From assembly GCF_002007565.1 (NCBI RefSeq), contig NZ_CP015625.1, positions 310,001 through 374,000 of the forward strand: DNA of 64,000 bases. Direction: 5' to 3'. The notes below the pieces were generated by a model, which worked only from the letters and a program-made list of their open reading frames with translations, made no database searches and had not been told where the DNA came from. How positions within the stretch are numbered: the first letter of the stretch is position 1; every line of letters starts with the position of its first letter. Below are positions 18,843 through 29,584 of the stretch, in pieces. The translations under genes were made by a program, and so were the position numbers. Source of the DNA: Ditibartonella choladocola (GTDB lineage Bacteria > Pseudomonadota > Alphaproteobacteria > Rhizobiales > Rhizobiaceae).

Positions 18843-19256
18843 ATGTCCGCACCCAAAAAAATACCCGCCCCTACCGATGTTTATGTGGGAAGCCGCATCA
18901 GATTACGGCGCAATATGCTTGGGCTCAGTCAGGAAAAACTGGGGGAGCAACTCGGTATTACGTTCCAACAAATTCAAAAATATGAAAAAGGCACGAACCG
19001 CGTTGGAGCAAGCCGTCTTCAGGCGATTTCCGAAATTCTCGACGTTCCGGTATCCTATTTTTTTGAAGAAGCTCCCGGTGCCCGTTCATCCGAGGGTTTT
19101 CGCGAGGGTGACAATAATTTCATGGATTTCTGCTCAAGCAATGAAGGTATCCAGCTTTTGCGCGCATTTACCAATATAAAAGACCCGAAAGTTCGCCGTA
19201 AAATCATTGATTTGGCCAAAGCCCTTTCAGAAGACGAAACTTTAAATACGCTTTAG
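18843..19256 (+). CDS. XRE (Cro/CI)-type transcriptional regulator
   Basis: This is a small DNA-binding protein with an XRE helix-turn-helix at about residues 16-70 (RIRLRRNMLGLSQEKLGEQLGITFQQIQKYEKGTNRVGASRL...). A C-terminal part of about 65 residues ends with a helical segment (IKDPKVRRKIIDLAKALSEDE). Very similar proteins occur between lnt and metK in many Hyphomicrobiales, so the position is conserved and not a sign of transfer. Its targets cannot be read from the sequence; the adjacency suggests, but does not prove, a link to metK. The N-terminal MSAPKKIPAPTDVYVG is typical for the group. No ligand domain is seen. Confidence 0.9.
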   Translation: MSAPKKIPAPTDVYVGSRIRLRRNMLGLSQEKLGEQLGITFQQIQKYEKGTNRVGASRLQAISEILDVPVSYFFEEAPGARSSEGFREGDNNFMDFCSSNEGIQLLRAFTNIKDPKVRRKIIDLAKALSEDETLNTL

Positions 19257-19578
19257 GCTGGTTTGTGATAAAAATCGGGGGAGGACAATTTTAATCAAAA
19301 TTGCCCGTTTCATTATTGTTATTTCTGTGATGGAAGCAATTTGTTCACTCCGTGAAAAATCCGCTTTTATTGTTTTACTTCGTCTCTCACATGCCTGAAC
19401 GATGTTTGAAAAAGACGTCAAATTTGTATGACCGATAAAGAATATCACATTTATTTCGCGATAGAGACCAAAACAGCATTGACGCAATTCGACAAGCTTG
19501 GCAAATAAAGCAACTGTCGTTTTTCTTTTCGGAGTATCCGGAGAGAATGTAAACGTCTTCTTTCTAGAGGGGTTTCCC
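19257..19578. other. Spacer upstream of metK
   Basis: This gap of about 320 bp has no gene. It includes a short AT-rich hairpin (CAATTTT / AAAATTG near 19288-19305) soon after the regulator gene, which may be a weak terminator. I looked for the SAM-II riboswitch pattern common in alphaproteobacteria and did not recognise it. The metK promoter is presumably in the second half. Confidence 0.45.
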
Positions 19579-20844
19579 GTGTCTCATCAAAATTATCTTT
19601 TTACCAGTGAATCGGTATCGGAAGGTCATCCCGACAAAGTTTGTGACCGTATTTCAGATGAAATTGTTGATATGATCTATAAGGAAGCAGCCAAATCAGG
19701 AGTTGATCCCTGGTCTGTTCGCGTTGCCTGCGAAACCTTGGCTACAACCAATCGTGTTGTTATTGCCGGCGAAGTCCGCGTGCCCGATACGCTTTTGAAA
19801 AAAGATAAAAATGGCAAGCTTGTCCACGATAAAAAGGGAAATCCGGTTATCAATCCTTCACGCTTCCGCTCGGCGGCTCGCCGTGCTATCCGCGCTATCG
19901 GTTACGAGCAGGAAGGTTTCCATTGGAAAACCGTGAAGATAGATGTTTTGTTACATTCCCAATCGGCGGATATTGCACAAGGTGTCGATAATGCATCCGA
20001 TCGACAGGGCGAAGAAGGGGCCGGAGATCAGGGAATCATGTTCGGCTATGCTTGCCGTGAAACACCGGACTTGATGCCCGCACCTATTTATTATGCCCAT
20101 AAAATCCTCGAAACATTGTCAATTGCACGCCATCTTGATGAAGGCGAGGCAAGCAAGCTCGGACCGGATGCAAAAAGTCAGGTGACTGTGCGTTATGAGA
20201 ACGACAAACCGGTCGAGGTGGTTTCCATTGTTCTTTCGACACAGCATATCGACCCGACATGGGATTCCAAAAAAGTTCGTTCGGTTGTCGAACCCTATAT
20301 CCGTCAGGCTCTGAGCGATATAAAAATTGCCGATAATTGTAATTGGTACATTAATCCGACAGGTAAATTTGTTATCGGTGGTCCGGATGGAGACGCAGGT
20401 CTTACCGGTCGCAAGATCATTGTTGATACTTATGGCGGTGCCGCTCCTCATGGTGGTGGTGCATTCTCCGGTAAAGATACCACAAAGGTCGACCGTTCTG
20501 CTGCCTATGCCGCGCGTTACCTTGCCAAAAATGTTGTGGCAGCAGGGCTTGCCGATCGCTGCACAATCCAGCTTTCTTACGCCATCGGTGTGGCTCAGCC
20601 CTTGTCTATTTATGTTAATCTCCACGGTACCGGCAAGGTTGATGAAGGTGCAGTCGAGGCAGCTATCCGCAAAGTTATGGATTTGTCGCCTTCGGGGATT
20701 CGCAAACATCTTGAGCTTAATAAAGCGATTTATGCCAAAACATCCGCTTATGGACATTTTGGTCGCAAGCCCGGCCGCGATGGTTCGTTCTCATGGGAGC
20801 GGACAAATCTCGGTAAAGCGCTGAAAGAGGCGATTAAGGCGTAA
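19579..20844 (+). CDS. metK: S-adenosylmethionine synthetase
   Basis: MetK makes S-adenosylmethionine from methionine and ATP; SAM is the methyl donor for TrmB, RsmC-like and other enzymes and the radical source for MiaB. The start is GTG 19579, giving [20 protein letters not shown], the family N-terminus, with AGAGGGG 6 bases upstream; a TTG at 19498 only adds an atypical leader. Hallmarks are [16 protein letters not shown], the ATP loop [12 protein letters not shown], and the metal and phosphate-binding [15 protein letters not shown]. The length is 421 residues. The stop shares a base with the trmB start. Confidence 0.97.
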   Translation: MSHQNYLFTSESVSEGHPDKVCDRISDEIVDMIYKEAAKSGVDPWSVRVACETLATTNRVVIAGEVRVPDTLLKKDKNGKLVHDKKGNPVINPSRFRSAARRAIRAIGYEQEGFHWKTVKIDVLLHSQSADIAQGVDNASDRQGEEGAGDQGIMFGYACRETPDLMPAPIYYAHKILETLSIARHLDEGEASKLGPDAKSQVTVRYENDKPVEVVSIVLSTQHIDPTWDSKKVRSVVEPYIRQALSDIKIADNCNWYINPTGKFVIGGPDGDAGLTGRKIIVDTYGGAAPHGGGAFSGKDTTKVDRSAAYAARYLAKNVVAAGLADRCTIQLSYAIGVAQPLSIYVNLHGTGKVDEGAVEAAIRKVMDLSPSGIRKHLELNKAIYAKTSAYGHFGRKPGRDGSFSWERTNLGKALKEAIKA

Positions 20845-21560
20845 TGGACGGCCATAAAGAACGGGCAAGTGAAGCTTTTTTTGGACGGCGTCGGGGTAAA
20901 GCCTTGCGCGCCGCCCAGATCAAGCGTGAAGAAACATTGCTTCCCCTTCTTAAACTGGATTTGAGCAAGCCTGCCCCTGAACAACTCGCCGAATTGTTTT
21001 TCAATGGTGACGCGCCCCATATTGGTGCAGATGTACGTATTGAAATCGGTTTTGGCGGCGGTGAACACCTTGTCCACGAAATGGATAGGTTTCCACAAAC
21101 GGGCTTTATCGGCGTAGAACCATTTGTTAACGGCATGGCAAAATTGCTCGGCGCTTTGGAAGGCCAGAAGCAGAGATTGCAACACATCCGCCTCTATGAT
21201 GACGATGCGACCGAATTGCTCGACTGGTTGCCATCATCTTCGATTGCAGGGGTAGATCTGTTCTATCCTGACCCGTGGCCAAAGAAAAAGCATTGGAAAC
21301 GCCGGTTCGTCAACGAAAAAAATCTCGATCGTTTTGCTCGTGTGTTGAAAAAAGGTGCACCTTTCCGCTTTGCTTCCGATATTGATACTTATGTAAATTG
21401 GACGCTTTTCCATTGTGCACACCATCCGGATTTTATCTGGTCCGCATCGACGCCGGACGATTGGAAATTGCCGTTTCAAGAGTGGCCGGGAACGCGCTAT
21501 GAAGAAAAGGCGATGAAAGCTGGGCGAACACCTGCCTATCTCACATTTGTCAGAAAATAA
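20844..21560 (+). CDS. trmB: tRNA (guanine-N7)-methyltransferase
   Basis: TrmB methylates G46 in the variable loop of tRNAs using SAM. The SAM-binding motif is [17 protein letters not shown] at about residues 64-80, followed by [16 protein letters not shown]. The catalytic motif is [18 protein letters not shown] at about residues 137-154. The 238-residue length fits. The ATG overlaps the metK stop by one base, so it is translated with the enzyme that makes its cofactor. Confidence 0.96.
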   Translation: MDGHKERASEAFFGRRRGKALRAAQIKREETLLPLLKLDLSKPAPEQLAELFFNGDAPHIGADVRIEIGFGGGEHLVHEMDRFPQTGFIGVEPFVNGMAKLLGALEGQKQRLQHIRLYDDDATELLDWLPSSSIAGVDLFYPDPWPKKKHWKRRFVNEKNLDRFARVLKKGAPFRFASDIDTYVNWTLFHCAHHPDFIWSASTPDDWKLPFQEWPGTRYEEKAMKAGRTPAYLTFVRK

Positions 21561-21589
21561 CAGCAATAGAAAAATGATCGGACTGGAAT

Positions 21590-21610
21590 GTTCTTTTCAA
21601 GAACTGTTTT
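21590..21610 (+). terminator. Possible weak terminator after trmB
   Basis: A short stem GTTCTT / AAGAAC with a 3-base loop is followed by TGTTTT about 30 bases after the trmB stop. It is AU-rich and weak, but it is the only candidate between trmB and the rimP leader. Confidence 0.4.
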
Positions 21611-21687
21611 CTACATTCAATAAGGTTCTACTTGAAAATAAAATTTAGCGGGTGTATATTGTAGAAAATTCTTGATCGTTTGATGAA

Positions 21688-21715
21688 GAGTGGGTTTTCC
21701 GAACCCGCTCTTTTT
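21688..21715 (+). promoter_or_regulatory. Terminator-like leader hairpin upstream of rimP
   Basis: A 9-bp stem GAGTGGGTT / AACCCGCTC (one G-T wobble) with a TTCCG loop is followed by five T, and ends about 40 bases before the rimP start. It has the form of an intrinsic terminator inside the leader of the rimP-nusA-infB operon. NusA-dependent feedback at such leaders is known from E. coli, so attenuation is a reasonable guess. It may instead just end an upstream transcript. Confidence 0.7.
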
Positions 21716-21755
21716 GTTACGGGAATGGTTCTGTCGGTATTTGGAAAAGTTGGGT

Positions 21756-22454
21756 ATGAGCGAGAGCGGACAAACAGTTGATTTGGATGAACCGCGTCTT
21801 TTCGAGGAAAAAGGCGTTGAAGCGCGAGTGGTTGCAATTGTCGCTCCGGTGCTAAAACCTCTCGGTTACAGGATTGTGCGTGTACGTCTATCCGGACTTA
21901 ATGGTCTTACTTTGCAAATTATGGCCGAACGTGGCGATGGCACAATGACAATCAAGGACTGTGAAGAAGTCAGCAGTGTCGTGTCTCCCATTCTGGATGT
22001 CGAAGATATTATCGAACGCAAATATCATCTGGAAATTTCTTCGCCGGGAATTGATCGTCCATTGGTCAGAAAATCCGATTTTTCGCGTTGGCAAGGCCAT
22101 ATTGCCAAAATTGAAACGTCGATCATGGTGGACGGGCGCAAAAAGTTTCGCGGAACAATCAGCAATGTCGACGAGAACGGTTTTGTTCTGACGACCGATA
22201 AAGCTGCCTATGGGGAATCATTGGCGGTTCAGCTTCCGTTTACAGATATTGCAGATGCGCATCTGGTTTTAACCGACGATCTTATTCGTGATGCGCTGGC
22301 AAAAGATAAAGCATTGCGTCAACAATCCATTCCCGATGATAACCTCGGGGCAGATGACAATTCTGCCAATGATAATCATCATGATGTGGAAAAAAATAAT
22401 TCGAGCGGTAAGGACAAACGGAAACGGTCCAAACCGAAATCGGAAAAAAGATAA
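21756..22454 (+). CDS. rimP: Ribosome maturation factor RimP
   Basis: RimP helps assemble the 30S subunit. The N-terminal domain has [19 protein letters not shown] and the conserved [19 protein letters not shown]. The motif [26 protein letters not shown] marks the linker and the start of the SH3-like C-terminal domain. The 232-residue protein is longer than usual (150-200) because of a hydrophilic Asn/Asp/Lys-rich tail after about residue 180. ATG 21756 is the best start; an in-frame GTG at 21690 lies inside the leader hairpin. It is first in the rimP-nusA-ylxR-infB-rbfA-truB operon. Confidence 0.94.
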   Translation: MSESGQTVDLDEPRLFEEKGVEARVVAIVAPVLKPLGYRIVRVRLSGLNGLTLQIMAERGDGTMTIKDCEEVSSVVSPILDVEDIIERKYHLEISSPGIDRPLVRKSDFSRWQGHIAKIETSIMVDGRKKFRGTISNVDENGFVLTTDKAAYGESLAVQLPFTDIADAHLVLTDDLIRDALAKDKALRQQSIPDDNLGADDNSANDNHHDVEKNNSSGKDKRKRSKPKSEKR

Positions 22455-22496
22455 CTTAGTCGATGCCGTAAAGCGGCACAAAAAAGGAGAGAATCA

Positions 22497-24128
22497 ATGG
22501 CTGTGAGCGCTAATAGGCTTGAACTTCTGCAAATTGCAGATGCCGTTGCCCGCGAAAAGTCGATTGACCGTGAAATTGTCATTTCTGCAATGGCCGATGC
22601 TATCCAGAAAGCTGCCCGGTCACGTTATGGTCAGGAAACCAATATACGTGCAGACATCAATTCCAAAACCGGCGAAATCAAGTTGCAGCGTTTGTTGGAA
22701 GTTGTCGACAATGTCGAGGATGACGCAACCCAGATTTCTCTTGAAGATGCAAAAAAACGCAAACCCGATGCAGAAATCGGCGACTTTCTGTCAGATCCCC
22801 TGCCTCCGATGGAATTCGGCCGTATTGCTGCCCAGTCGGCCAAGCAGGTTATTGTCCAGAAAGTGCGCGAGGCCGAACGCGATCACCAGTATGAAGAATA
22901 TAAAGACAAGGTCGGTGAAATTGTTTCTGGCACAGTCAAACGCGTAGAATATGGCAATGTCATTGTCGATCTTGGGCGTGGTGAAGCGATTGTCCGTCGT
23001 GATGAACTCATTCCGCGTGAGTCGTTCCGCTATGGCGATCGTATTCGTGCTTATGTCTATGATGTCCGGCGTGAACAACGCGGGCCGCAAATTTTCCTTT
23101 CTCGTACCCATCCGCAATTTATGGCGAAACTTTTCACCATGGAAGTGCCGGAAATTTATGACGGTATTATCGAGATCAAGTCGGTTGCCCGCGATCCCGG
23201 ATCACGTGCGAAGATTGCTGTCGTCTCGCGCGATGGTTCGATTGATCCGGTCGGGGCATGCGTTGGTATGCGTGGTAGCCGTGTTCAGGCTGTTGTCAAC
23301 GAACTTCAGGGCGAGAAGATCGATATTATTCCGTGGTCACCTGATGCTGCAACATTTATCGTCAATTCATTGCAGCCGGCAGAAGTTGCCAAGGTTGTTC
23401 TTGACGAAGACGCAGAACGTATCGAAGTCGTTGTGCCGGATGACCAGCTCAGCCTTGCAATCGGACGGCGCGGGCAAAATGTGCGTCTGGCTTCACAATT
23501 GACCGGCTGGGATATCGATATTCTTACGGAACAGGAAGAATCGGAAAACCGCCAGAAAGAATTTGCAAAACGCAGCAAGCTTTTCATGGAAGCTCTGGAT
23601 GTCGATGAAATGGTCGCTCAGGTTCTTGCTTCCGAAGGTTTTGCTTCAATTGAAGAAATTGCTTATGTCGATCCGGAAGAAATCAGCTCGATTGAAGGTT
23701 TTGATGAAGAAACCGCTTCTGAAATCCAGCAGCGCGCCAAAGACTTTATCGATAAACAGGAAGCCGAGCTTGACAAAAAACGTAAAAAACTCGGCGTTTC
23801 TGATGAATTGCGTGAGTTGCCGGGCATGACAACCGCTATGATGGTGGCTGTCGGTGAAGACGGTGTCAAAACAATCGAAGATTTTGCCGGTTATGCCGTT
23901 GACGATCTTGCCGGTTGGCGCGAGCGCAAGGATGGTGAAACACAGAATTTTGCCGGTGTTTTGACACCATTCGACATCAGTCGTGCAGATGCCGAAGCAA
24001 TGGTTGTTGCCGCCCGCTTGAAAGCAGGCTGGATGACCGAAGAAGATATTCATAACGAAGATCATCAAGAGGCCGATGAAGAAGCGAAAGCTGAAACACC
24101 GGACGAGACAGAAACACCGGCAGAATAG
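22497..24128 (+). CDS. nusA: Transcription termination/antitermination factor NusA
   Basis: NusA binds RNA polymerase and nascent RNA and modulates pausing, termination and antitermination. The N-terminal polymerase-binding domain covers roughly residues 1-130, followed by S1 (about 135-200, [21 protein letters not shown]) and two KH domains (KH1 around [28 protein letters not shown]2 around [21 protein letters not shown]). Two helix-hairpin-helix repeats follow, then an acidic tail. The length of 543 residues is typical of alphaproteobacteria. AAAAGGAGAG precedes ATG 22497. Confidence 0.97.
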   Translation: MAVSANRLELLQIADAVAREKSIDREIVISAMADAIQKAARSRYGQETNIRADINSKTGEIKLQRLLEVVDNVEDDATQISLEDAKKRKPDAEIGDFLSDPLPPMEFGRIAAQSAKQVIVQKVREAERDHQYEEYKDKVGEIVSGTVKRVEYGNVIVDLGRGEAIVRRDELIPRESFRYGDRIRAYVYDVRREQRGPQIFLSRTHPQFMAKLFTMEVPEIYDGIIEIKSVARDPGSRAKIAVVSRDGSIDPVGACVGMRGSRVQAVVNELQGEKIDIIPWSPDAATFIVNSLQPAEVAKVVLDEDAERIEVVVPDDQLSLAIGRRGQNVRLASQLTGWDIDILTEQEESENRQKEFAKRSKLFMEALDVDEMVAQVLASEGFASIEEIAYVDPEEISSIEGFDEETASEIQQRAKDFIDKQEAELDKKRKKLGVSDELRELPGMTTAMMVAVGEDGVKTIEDFAGYAVDDLAGWRERKDGETQNFAGVLTPFDISRADAEAMVVAARLKAGWMTEEDIHNEDHQEADEEAKAETPDETETPAE

Positions 24129-24145
24129 GAAAGACAGGTTGATTG

Positions 24146-24736
24146 ATGAATGACCGTACATGCATCCTGACAAGAAAAAGTGGAGAGGCGCAAGAGCTTA
24201 TCCGCTTTGTTGCCGGACCGGACGGTCATTTGGTACCCGATATAAAAGCCAATTTGCCGGGGCGGGGGGCATGGATTTCCGCTTCGCGATCGGTGCTTGA
24301 AGAAGCAATCAGGCGTAAGGCTTTTACACATAGCCTGAAGGCTGATATTATTGTAGATCAGGGGATTGCCGATCTTGTTGATAAACTTTTGGTCAAAGCA
24401 GCGCTCGGCCGTCTTGCTTTGGCACGGAAAGCCGGTGCGGTTGTCACCGGTGCGACAAAAGTAGAGCAGGCAATAAGGGCGGGTGAAGCATGCCTTGTTT
24501 TGCATTCAAAGGAAGCCGCTTTTGATGGCAAACGCAAGATTGAACAGGCAATTTACTCGGTCAGGCGACCGGATAGGCAAGATATTCCGGTTGTAACTTT
24601 GTTCGATAGTGATGAAATGGGTGTGGCTTTTGGTGATAATCCTGTGGTACATGCTGCATTATTGAATATAAAGCTTGCGCAGGGATTCATTAAAACGGTG
24701 CAAAAACTTGTCGCCTACCGCGATGGTAAGCACTAG
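24146..24736 (+). CDS. YlxR-family RNA-binding protein fused to a ribosomal L7Ae-like domain
   Basis: The N-terminal 80 residues are a YlxR (DUF448) domain: RTCILTRKSGEAQELIRFVAGPDGHLVPDIKANLPGRGAWI matches the family pattern. The second half (about residues 85-190: LLVKAALGRLALARKAGAVVTGATKVEQAIRAGEACLVLHS) looks like an L7Ae/L30e/YlxQ domain. YlxR and YlxQ are separate genes in Firmicutes and commonly fused in alphaproteobacteria. YlxR is nucleic-acid binding; its role here is inferred from its place between nusA and infB. ATG 24146 follows an in-frame TTG at 24143. Confidence 0.9.
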   Translation: MNDRTCILTRKSGEAQELIRFVAGPDGHLVPDIKANLPGRGAWISASRSVLEEAIRRKAFTHSLKADIIVDQGIADLVDKLLVKAALGRLALARKAGAVVTGATKVEQAIRAGEACLVLHSKEAAFDGKRKIEQAIYSVRRPDRQDIPVVTLFDSDEMGVAFGDNPVVHAALLNIKLAQGFIKTVQKLVAYRDGKH

Positions 24737-24775
24737 GCCGGAAAAGAAGACGGTAGAAGCCGTGAAGGAAACGGA

Positions 24776-27424
24776 ATGACGGAAAACAATAACGACAAGA
24801 AAACAGCCAAAAAAACGCTGACCTTAAAACGTCCGGGGATTGAAACCAGCACGGTCAAGCAAAATTTCAGTCATGGGCGTACAAAGGCGGTCGTCGTCGA
24901 AACGAAGCGGCGTAAAATTACCCGTCCGGACGAAAAGGTTGAAGTCAAACCGGTTGTGACCAAGCCGCGCGTTGCCCCGACTGTAAAACCGCGCACCGAA
25001 ATGCCCCCGAAAGTTTCCTTGCAGCATCCGCACAGCAATCTTTCCTCGGCTGAAATGGAAGCCCGTATGCGTGCTCTTGAAGAGGCGCGTCTTCAAGCAG
25101 AAGAAGAACATAAACGCGAAGAAGAAGAGCATAAGCGCGCCGAAGAAGAAGCAAAACGTCGCCAATTGGAAGAGGCAAAACGCGCCAAAGAACGCGAAGA
25201 ATTGTTGCGCAAGCAGGCTGAAGCAGATGCAAAAGCCCGCGCAGCCCATGAAGCGGAAAAGGACGAACCACACAAAGCCGACGTTAAAAAGCCGGAAGTC
25301 AGGAAGCCCGAGGTTCATAAAGCCAAAGAAAGTCATCGGCCTAAAACAGGTAAACAGGCTGCCAATCGCCCGATTGAACTTGACATTGCGCCCGTTACCA
25401 AACAACGCGCAGCCGCTCCTGTCACAAAACGCAATATTGTTGACGATGACGAGGACGAACATCGTTCACGTCGCGGTGGCGGCAATAAATCGGAAGTGCG
25501 TGTTCCAAAGGCCGTCAAAGGCGGAGACGAACGTCGCCGAAGCAAGCTCACGCTGAACAGCGCACTTGACGATGAAGGCAATTCGCGTGGCCGCTCAATG
25601 GCTGCGATGCGTCGGCGTCAGGAAAAATTCAAACGCTCGCAAATTCAGGAACCGCGTGAAAAGATTTCGCGCGAGGTGACAATTCCTGAAACCATTACCA
25701 TTCAGGAACTTGCCCAACGTATGACCGAACGCTCTGTCGACGTTATCAAATACTTGATGAAACAAGGGCAGATGTTGAAACCCGGTGATGTGATTGATGC
25801 CGACATGGCGCAATTGATTGCCGAAGAATTCGGCCACACGGTAAAACGCGTTGCAGAATCGGATGTTGAAGAAGGTCTCTTCAATGTTCCGGATGATCCG
25901 GCAAAGCTGAAACCGCGTCCGCCTGTCGTTACCATTATGGGGCATGTTGACCACGGCAAGACATCGCTTCTTGATGCCATCCGTCATGCCAATGTTGTGG
26001 CCGGTGAAGCGGGTGGTATCACCCAGCATATCGGTGCTTATCAGGTCGAACAAAAGGGACAGAAGATCACCTTTATCGATACACCGGGACATGCGGCCTT
26101 TACAGCCATGCGCGCCCGCGGTGCGCAGGTGACCGACATTGCGGTTCTGGTGGTTGCAGCCGATGACAGTGTCATGCCGCAAACGATTGAATCCATTCAC
26201 CATGCAAAAGCCGCCGGTGTGCCGATTATTGTTGCCATCAACAAGATTGATAAACCGGCTGCCGACCCGCAGAAAGTCAGAACAGAACTGCTTCAGCATG
26301 AAGTGTTCGTCGAAAGCATGGGTGGTGATACACTGGAAGTCGAGGTTTCGGCAAAAACCGGCAAGAATATCGACAAGCTTCTCGAAGCAATTCTGCTACA
26401 GGCTGAAATTCTTGACTTGAAGGCCGATCCCGATCGTACAGCCGAAGGTGTTGTTATTGAAGCACAGCTTGATCGTGGTCGCGGTGCTGTTGCAACGGTT
26501 CTCATCCAGAAGGGAACATTGCATCCTTCCGATATTATCGTTGCCGGTAACGAGTGGGGTCGTGTTCGTGCGCTCATCAATGATCGTGGTGCCCATATCA
26601 AAGCTGCAACCCCGTCAATGCCGGTAGAAGTGCTCGGCATGCAAGGCACGCCTCAGGCGGGTGACCGTTTTGCAGTCGTCGCCAATGAAGCACAGGCTCG
26701 CGAGATTGCCGAATATCGTCAACGTCTGGCTCGTGAAAAAGCGGTTGCACGGCAGGCAGGCTCGCGCGGTTCGCTCGAACAGATGATGAACCGGATGCAG
26801 ACAAGCGGCATGAAAGAATTTCCGCTGGTCATCAAAGGGGATGTTCAGGGTTCTGTCGAAGCGATTACGTCGGCACTGGAAAAACTCGGCAATGACGAAG
26901 TGCGCGCCCATATTGTCCATGCCGCACCCGGTGGTATTACGGAAAGCGATGTATCATTGGCTGCAGCATCGAATGCTGCCATTATCGGCTTCAACGTTCG
27001 TGCGAACAGTCAGGCGCGTGACGCAGCCGAAGCCCAAGGCATCGAAATTCGCTATTACAATATCATTTATGATCTTGTTGACGATGTGAAGGCAGCAATG
27101 TCGGGCATGTTGACACCGGAACGGCGCGAAACTTTCCTTGGCAATGCAGAGATTATCGAAGTCTTCAACATTTCCAAGGTTGGCAAAGTGGCCGGATGTC
27201 GTGTTACCGAAGGCAAGATGGAACGCGGAGAGGGTGTCCGCCTTATTCGCGACCATGTTGTTGTCCATGAAGGCAAGCTCAAGACTTTGAAACGCTTCAA
27301 AGACGAAGTTGCAGAAGTTCCTGCCGGTCAGGAATGCGGTATGGCCTTCGAAAATTACGACGATATTCGCGTTGGAGATATTATCGAAGCATTCCGCGTT
27401 GAAACAATTAAACGCTCGCTCTAA
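24776..27424 (+). CDS. infB: Translation initiation factor IF-2
   Basis: IF-2 is the GTPase that brings initiator tRNA to the 30S subunit and promotes subunit joining. The protein is 882 residues. The N-terminal 320 residues are highly charged; about residues 95-175 are almost all Glu, Lys, Arg and Ala and would form a coiled coil or long helix. The IF2_N motif lies near 305-350 ([24 protein letters not shown]). The GTPase has G1 GHVDHGKT (389-396), DTPGHAAF and NKID. Domain IV ends with [23 protein letters not shown], which binds fMet-tRNA. It is followed by a strong inverted repeat and rbfA. Confidence 0.97.
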   Translation: MTENNNDKKTAKKTLTLKRPGIETSTVKQNFSHGRTKAVVVETKRRKITRPDEKVEVKPVVTKPRVAPTVKPRTEMPPKVSLQHPHSNLSSAEMEARMRALEEARLQAEEEHKREEEEHKRAEEEAKRRQLEEAKRAKEREELLRKQAEADAKARAAHEAEKDEPHKADVKKPEVRKPEVHKAKESHRPKTGKQAANRPIELDIAPVTKQRAAAPVTKRNIVDDDEDEHRSRRGGGNKSEVRVPKAVKGGDERRRSKLTLNSALDDEGNSRGRSMAAMRRRQEKFKRSQIQEPREKISREVTIPETITIQELAQRMTERSVDVIKYLMKQGQMLKPGDVIDADMAQLIAEEFGHTVKRVAESDVEEGLFNVPDDPAKLKPRPPVVTIMGHVDHGKTSLLDAIRHANVVAGEAGGITQHIGAYQVEQKGQKITFIDTPGHAAFTAMRARGAQVTDIAVLVVAADDSVMPQTIESIHHAKAAGVPIIVAINKIDKPAADPQKVRTELLQHEVFVESMGGDTLEVEVSAKTGKNIDKLLEAILLQAEILDLKADPDRTAEGVVIEAQLDRGRGAVATVLIQKGTLHPSDIIVAGNEWGRVRALINDRGAHIKAATPSMPVEVLGMQGTPQAGDRFAVVANEAQAREIAEYRQRLAREKAVARQAGSRGSLEQMMNRMQTSGMKEFPLVIKGDVQGSVEAITSALEKLGNDEVRAHIVHAAPGGITESDVSLAAASNAAIIGFNVRANSQARDAAEAQGIEIRYYNIIYDLVDDVKAAMSGMLTPERRETFLGNAEIIEVFNISKVGKVAGCRVTEGKMERGEGVRLIRDHVVVHEGKLKTLKRFKDEVAEVPAGQECGMAFENYDDIRVGDIIEAFRVETIKRSL

Positions 27425-27434
27425 ATGATCTTAT

Positions 27435-27466
27435 GTTTGGCCATATATTAAATGATATGGCCAAAC
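27435..27466. repeat. Perfect 12-bp inverted repeat between infB and rbfA
   Basis: GTTTGGCCATAT is followed by an 8-base loop and then ATATGGCCAAAC, starting 10 bases after the infB stop. The stem is perfect but no T run follows, so it is not a normal intrinsic terminator. It may stabilise the infB message, serve as an RNase cleavage point, or be a regulator site. About 140 bp then lead to rbfA. Confidence 0.85.
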
Positions 27467-27608
27467 GGAACATCCCGTCGGATGGACAAAAGTCGCGCCG
27501 GTTTTCAAGTGGTTGTTGGCCGCTTAATTCGATGCGAATTGATCGTTCGGAAAAATTTCGGGATATTTATCTAAAAAATATACGCCCGAAAAATCAAAGG
27601 TATTAGCT

Positions 27609-28007
27609 ATGAAACATGCAGGCCCCTCTCAAAGGCAATTGCGTGTCGGCGAGCAGGTTCGCCACGCCCTTGCTTCCATCTTCCAGCGCGGAGTTATTCT
27701 GGATCCTGTGCTTGACGGCGTGGTTCTCAGTGCAACAGAAGTCAAAATGTCACCGGATTTGCGCGTTGCGACCTGCTTTGTTGCACCACTTGCCGATGCT
27801 GATGGCGAAGAAGTGGTAAAAGCACTCAATCACCATGCAAGATTTATTCGCGGCGAAGCGGCAAGAGATTTGCGGCAATTGAAATATATGCCGGAGTTCC
27901 GCTTCAAACCGGATACCAGTTTTGACAATTTTGCAAAGATCGACGCTCTGTTGCATTCGCCAGAGGTAGCGCGGGATCTTCATCACGATGACGAGGAAAA
28001 GGAATAG
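27609..28007 (+). CDS. rbfA: Ribosome-binding factor A
   Basis: RbfA is a KH-type 30S maturation factor that binds near the 5' end of 16S rRNA and is needed for growth in the cold. The protein of 132 residues has the family segments [22 protein letters not shown] and [16 protein letters not shown], and ends in [18 protein letters not shown], matching the usual pattern, with a short acidic tail. It lies 6 bases before truB, the usual pairing. Confidence 0.94.
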   Translation: MKHAGPSQRQLRVGEQVRHALASIFQRGVILDPVLDGVVLSATEVKMSPDLRVATCFVAPLADADGEEVVKALNHHARFIRGEAARDLRQLKYMPEFRFKPDTSFDNFAKIDALLHSPEVARDLHHDDEEKE

Positions 28008-28013
28008 AATTTT

Positions 28014-28976
28014 ATGGCGCGTCAGCGGAAGAAAAAAGGCCGTCCGGTTTCGGGGTGGGTAATTCTTGATAAGCCGAAAGGCATGGGGTCGACCGAGGCT
28101 GTCTCGAAAATCAAATGGCTGTTTCAAGCCGAAAAAGCCGGGCATGCCGGTACACTCGACCCGCTTGCGTCGGGTATGTTGCCGATTGCTCTGGGCGAAG
28201 CCACGAAAACTGTTCCCTATGTTGTTGACGGTACAAAGGTTTATCGTTTTACCGTTTCCTGGGGCGAAGAACACAATACCGATGATATGGAAGGTGAAGT
28301 CACAAAAACATCTACCAAGCGGCCAAACAAAGAAGAAATATTGGCGATATTGCCCAATTACACAGGCACAATTCTTCAAACCCCGCCGCAATTTTCCGCT
28401 ATCAAGATTGATGGAAATCGCGCTTATGATCTGGCACGAGAAGGTGAAAAAATAGATATTCCACCGCGTGAAGTCGAAATTGACAGTCTTGAGCTTATCG
28501 AGATGACGCCGGAAGGGCATTCGGTCTTCGAGGTGGAGTGCGGTAAAGGAACTTATGTGCGCGCTCTCGCTCGCGATATGGGGAGAGAACTCGGATGTTA
28601 TGGCTATATTGCCGATTTGCGTCGCATTGAAGTTTCACCTTTTGTAGAAGACGATTTTGTGAGCCTCGAAGAGCTGGAAGCTGTTGCACCCGAAAGAGGC
28701 GAGGCTGACGCCAATGGCATTTTTCCGCCGCGTGATTTTTCCGCTCTTGACGAACTTCTGATCGAAACCGGTGCGGCACTTGAATTTCTGCCGCAATATC
28801 CGTTAAGCGACGAGCAGGCCTACCGTGTGCGAATGGGGAATCCTGTTTTGTTACGCGGGCGTGATGCACCTGTTGACGAGGATGAGGTTTGTGTGACTCA
28901 AAAAGGCAAATTGCTTGCGATCGGTATGATTGAAAAAGGCCAGTTCAAACCAAAGCGTGTCTTCACGGTTAGCTGA
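28014..28976 (+). CDS. truB: tRNA pseudouridine(55) synthase TruB
   Basis: TruB converts U55 in the T-loop of tRNAs to pseudouridine. The catalytic Asp is Asp49 in [23 protein letters not shown]. Other conserved parts are [16 protein letters not shown] at the N-terminus, the [19 protein letters not shown] segment, and [19 protein letters not shown]-terminal PUA-like part ends near residue 318. The length is 320 residues. It is the last gene of the operon. Confidence 0.96.
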   Translation: MARQRKKKGRPVSGWVILDKPKGMGSTEAVSKIKWLFQAEKAGHAGTLDPLASGMLPIALGEATKTVPYVVDGTKVYRFTVSWGEEHNTDDMEGEVTKTSTKRPNKEEILAILPNYTGTILQTPPQFSAIKIDGNRAYDLAREGEKIDIPPREVEIDSLELIEMTPEGHSVFEVECGKGTYVRALARDMGRELGCYGYIADLRRIEVSPFVEDDFVSLEELEAVAPERGEADANGIFPPRDFSALDELLIETGAALEFLPQYPLSDEQAYRVRMGNPVLLRGRDAPVDEDEVCVTQKGKLLAIGMIEKGQFKPKRVFTVS

Positions 28977-29584
28977 TATTCGGCGGGCAAAAAGCTTGTC
29001 TATCGAGAATATTCGGGACGGGATCGTGTGTTACTCAAGACAAAAAGCTTGAGGTAAAAGAACAGAGTTCAGCATTTTTTAGGTTCTGCGCCGGTTGTTG
29101 TACTGACATCAGCGATCCGGATATTCGCCTGCCAAAGGTCATGTTCATAAAATGATTGCGATTAGCCAATATAGTTATCAAATAAATAAAAACCTTCACG
29201 GGAAAGTATCGGCTTTATTTTCCTGAAAGCGAGTATTTCTCTCACATCTTTCATAATTGGCAAACAGTGTTTATTGTTGTTTGGAAGCGGGGAACTAAAT
29301 TCTATTTTGTATAGATTCAATTTTAGTTGTTACTTTATTTCTTTTCGTAATATTAAAAATAATATATTATATATTTAATGAAAAATAAACTATCGAAACT
29401 TTAAATCTTTATAAAATTATTGATTAATTAACGGATATTTCTGGAAAAATATAGATATTTATATTGTTTATATGATATATTTTCTTGAAAATTTTTAATT
29501 TGTGCAAGAAAAGCTCTTCATAAGAGATATAGTCTTGATAAAATAACATTGACCGCAGGTTTTTTCACTTCCGGCTTTTATGTT
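28977..29584. other. Intergenic region between truB and the MFS gene
   Basis: About 600 bp lie between the convergent truB and MFS genes without a gene. A short element CAAAAAGCTTG occurs twice (near 28,987 and 29,039). From about 29,290 to 29,520 the DNA is extremely AT-rich with long A and T runs. I see no clear terminator for either gene. Confidence 0.4.

Noticed and set aside
19257..19578. SAM riboswitch before metK
   Set aside because: I could not find the conserved elements of the SAM-II class or another class that I know in this spacer.
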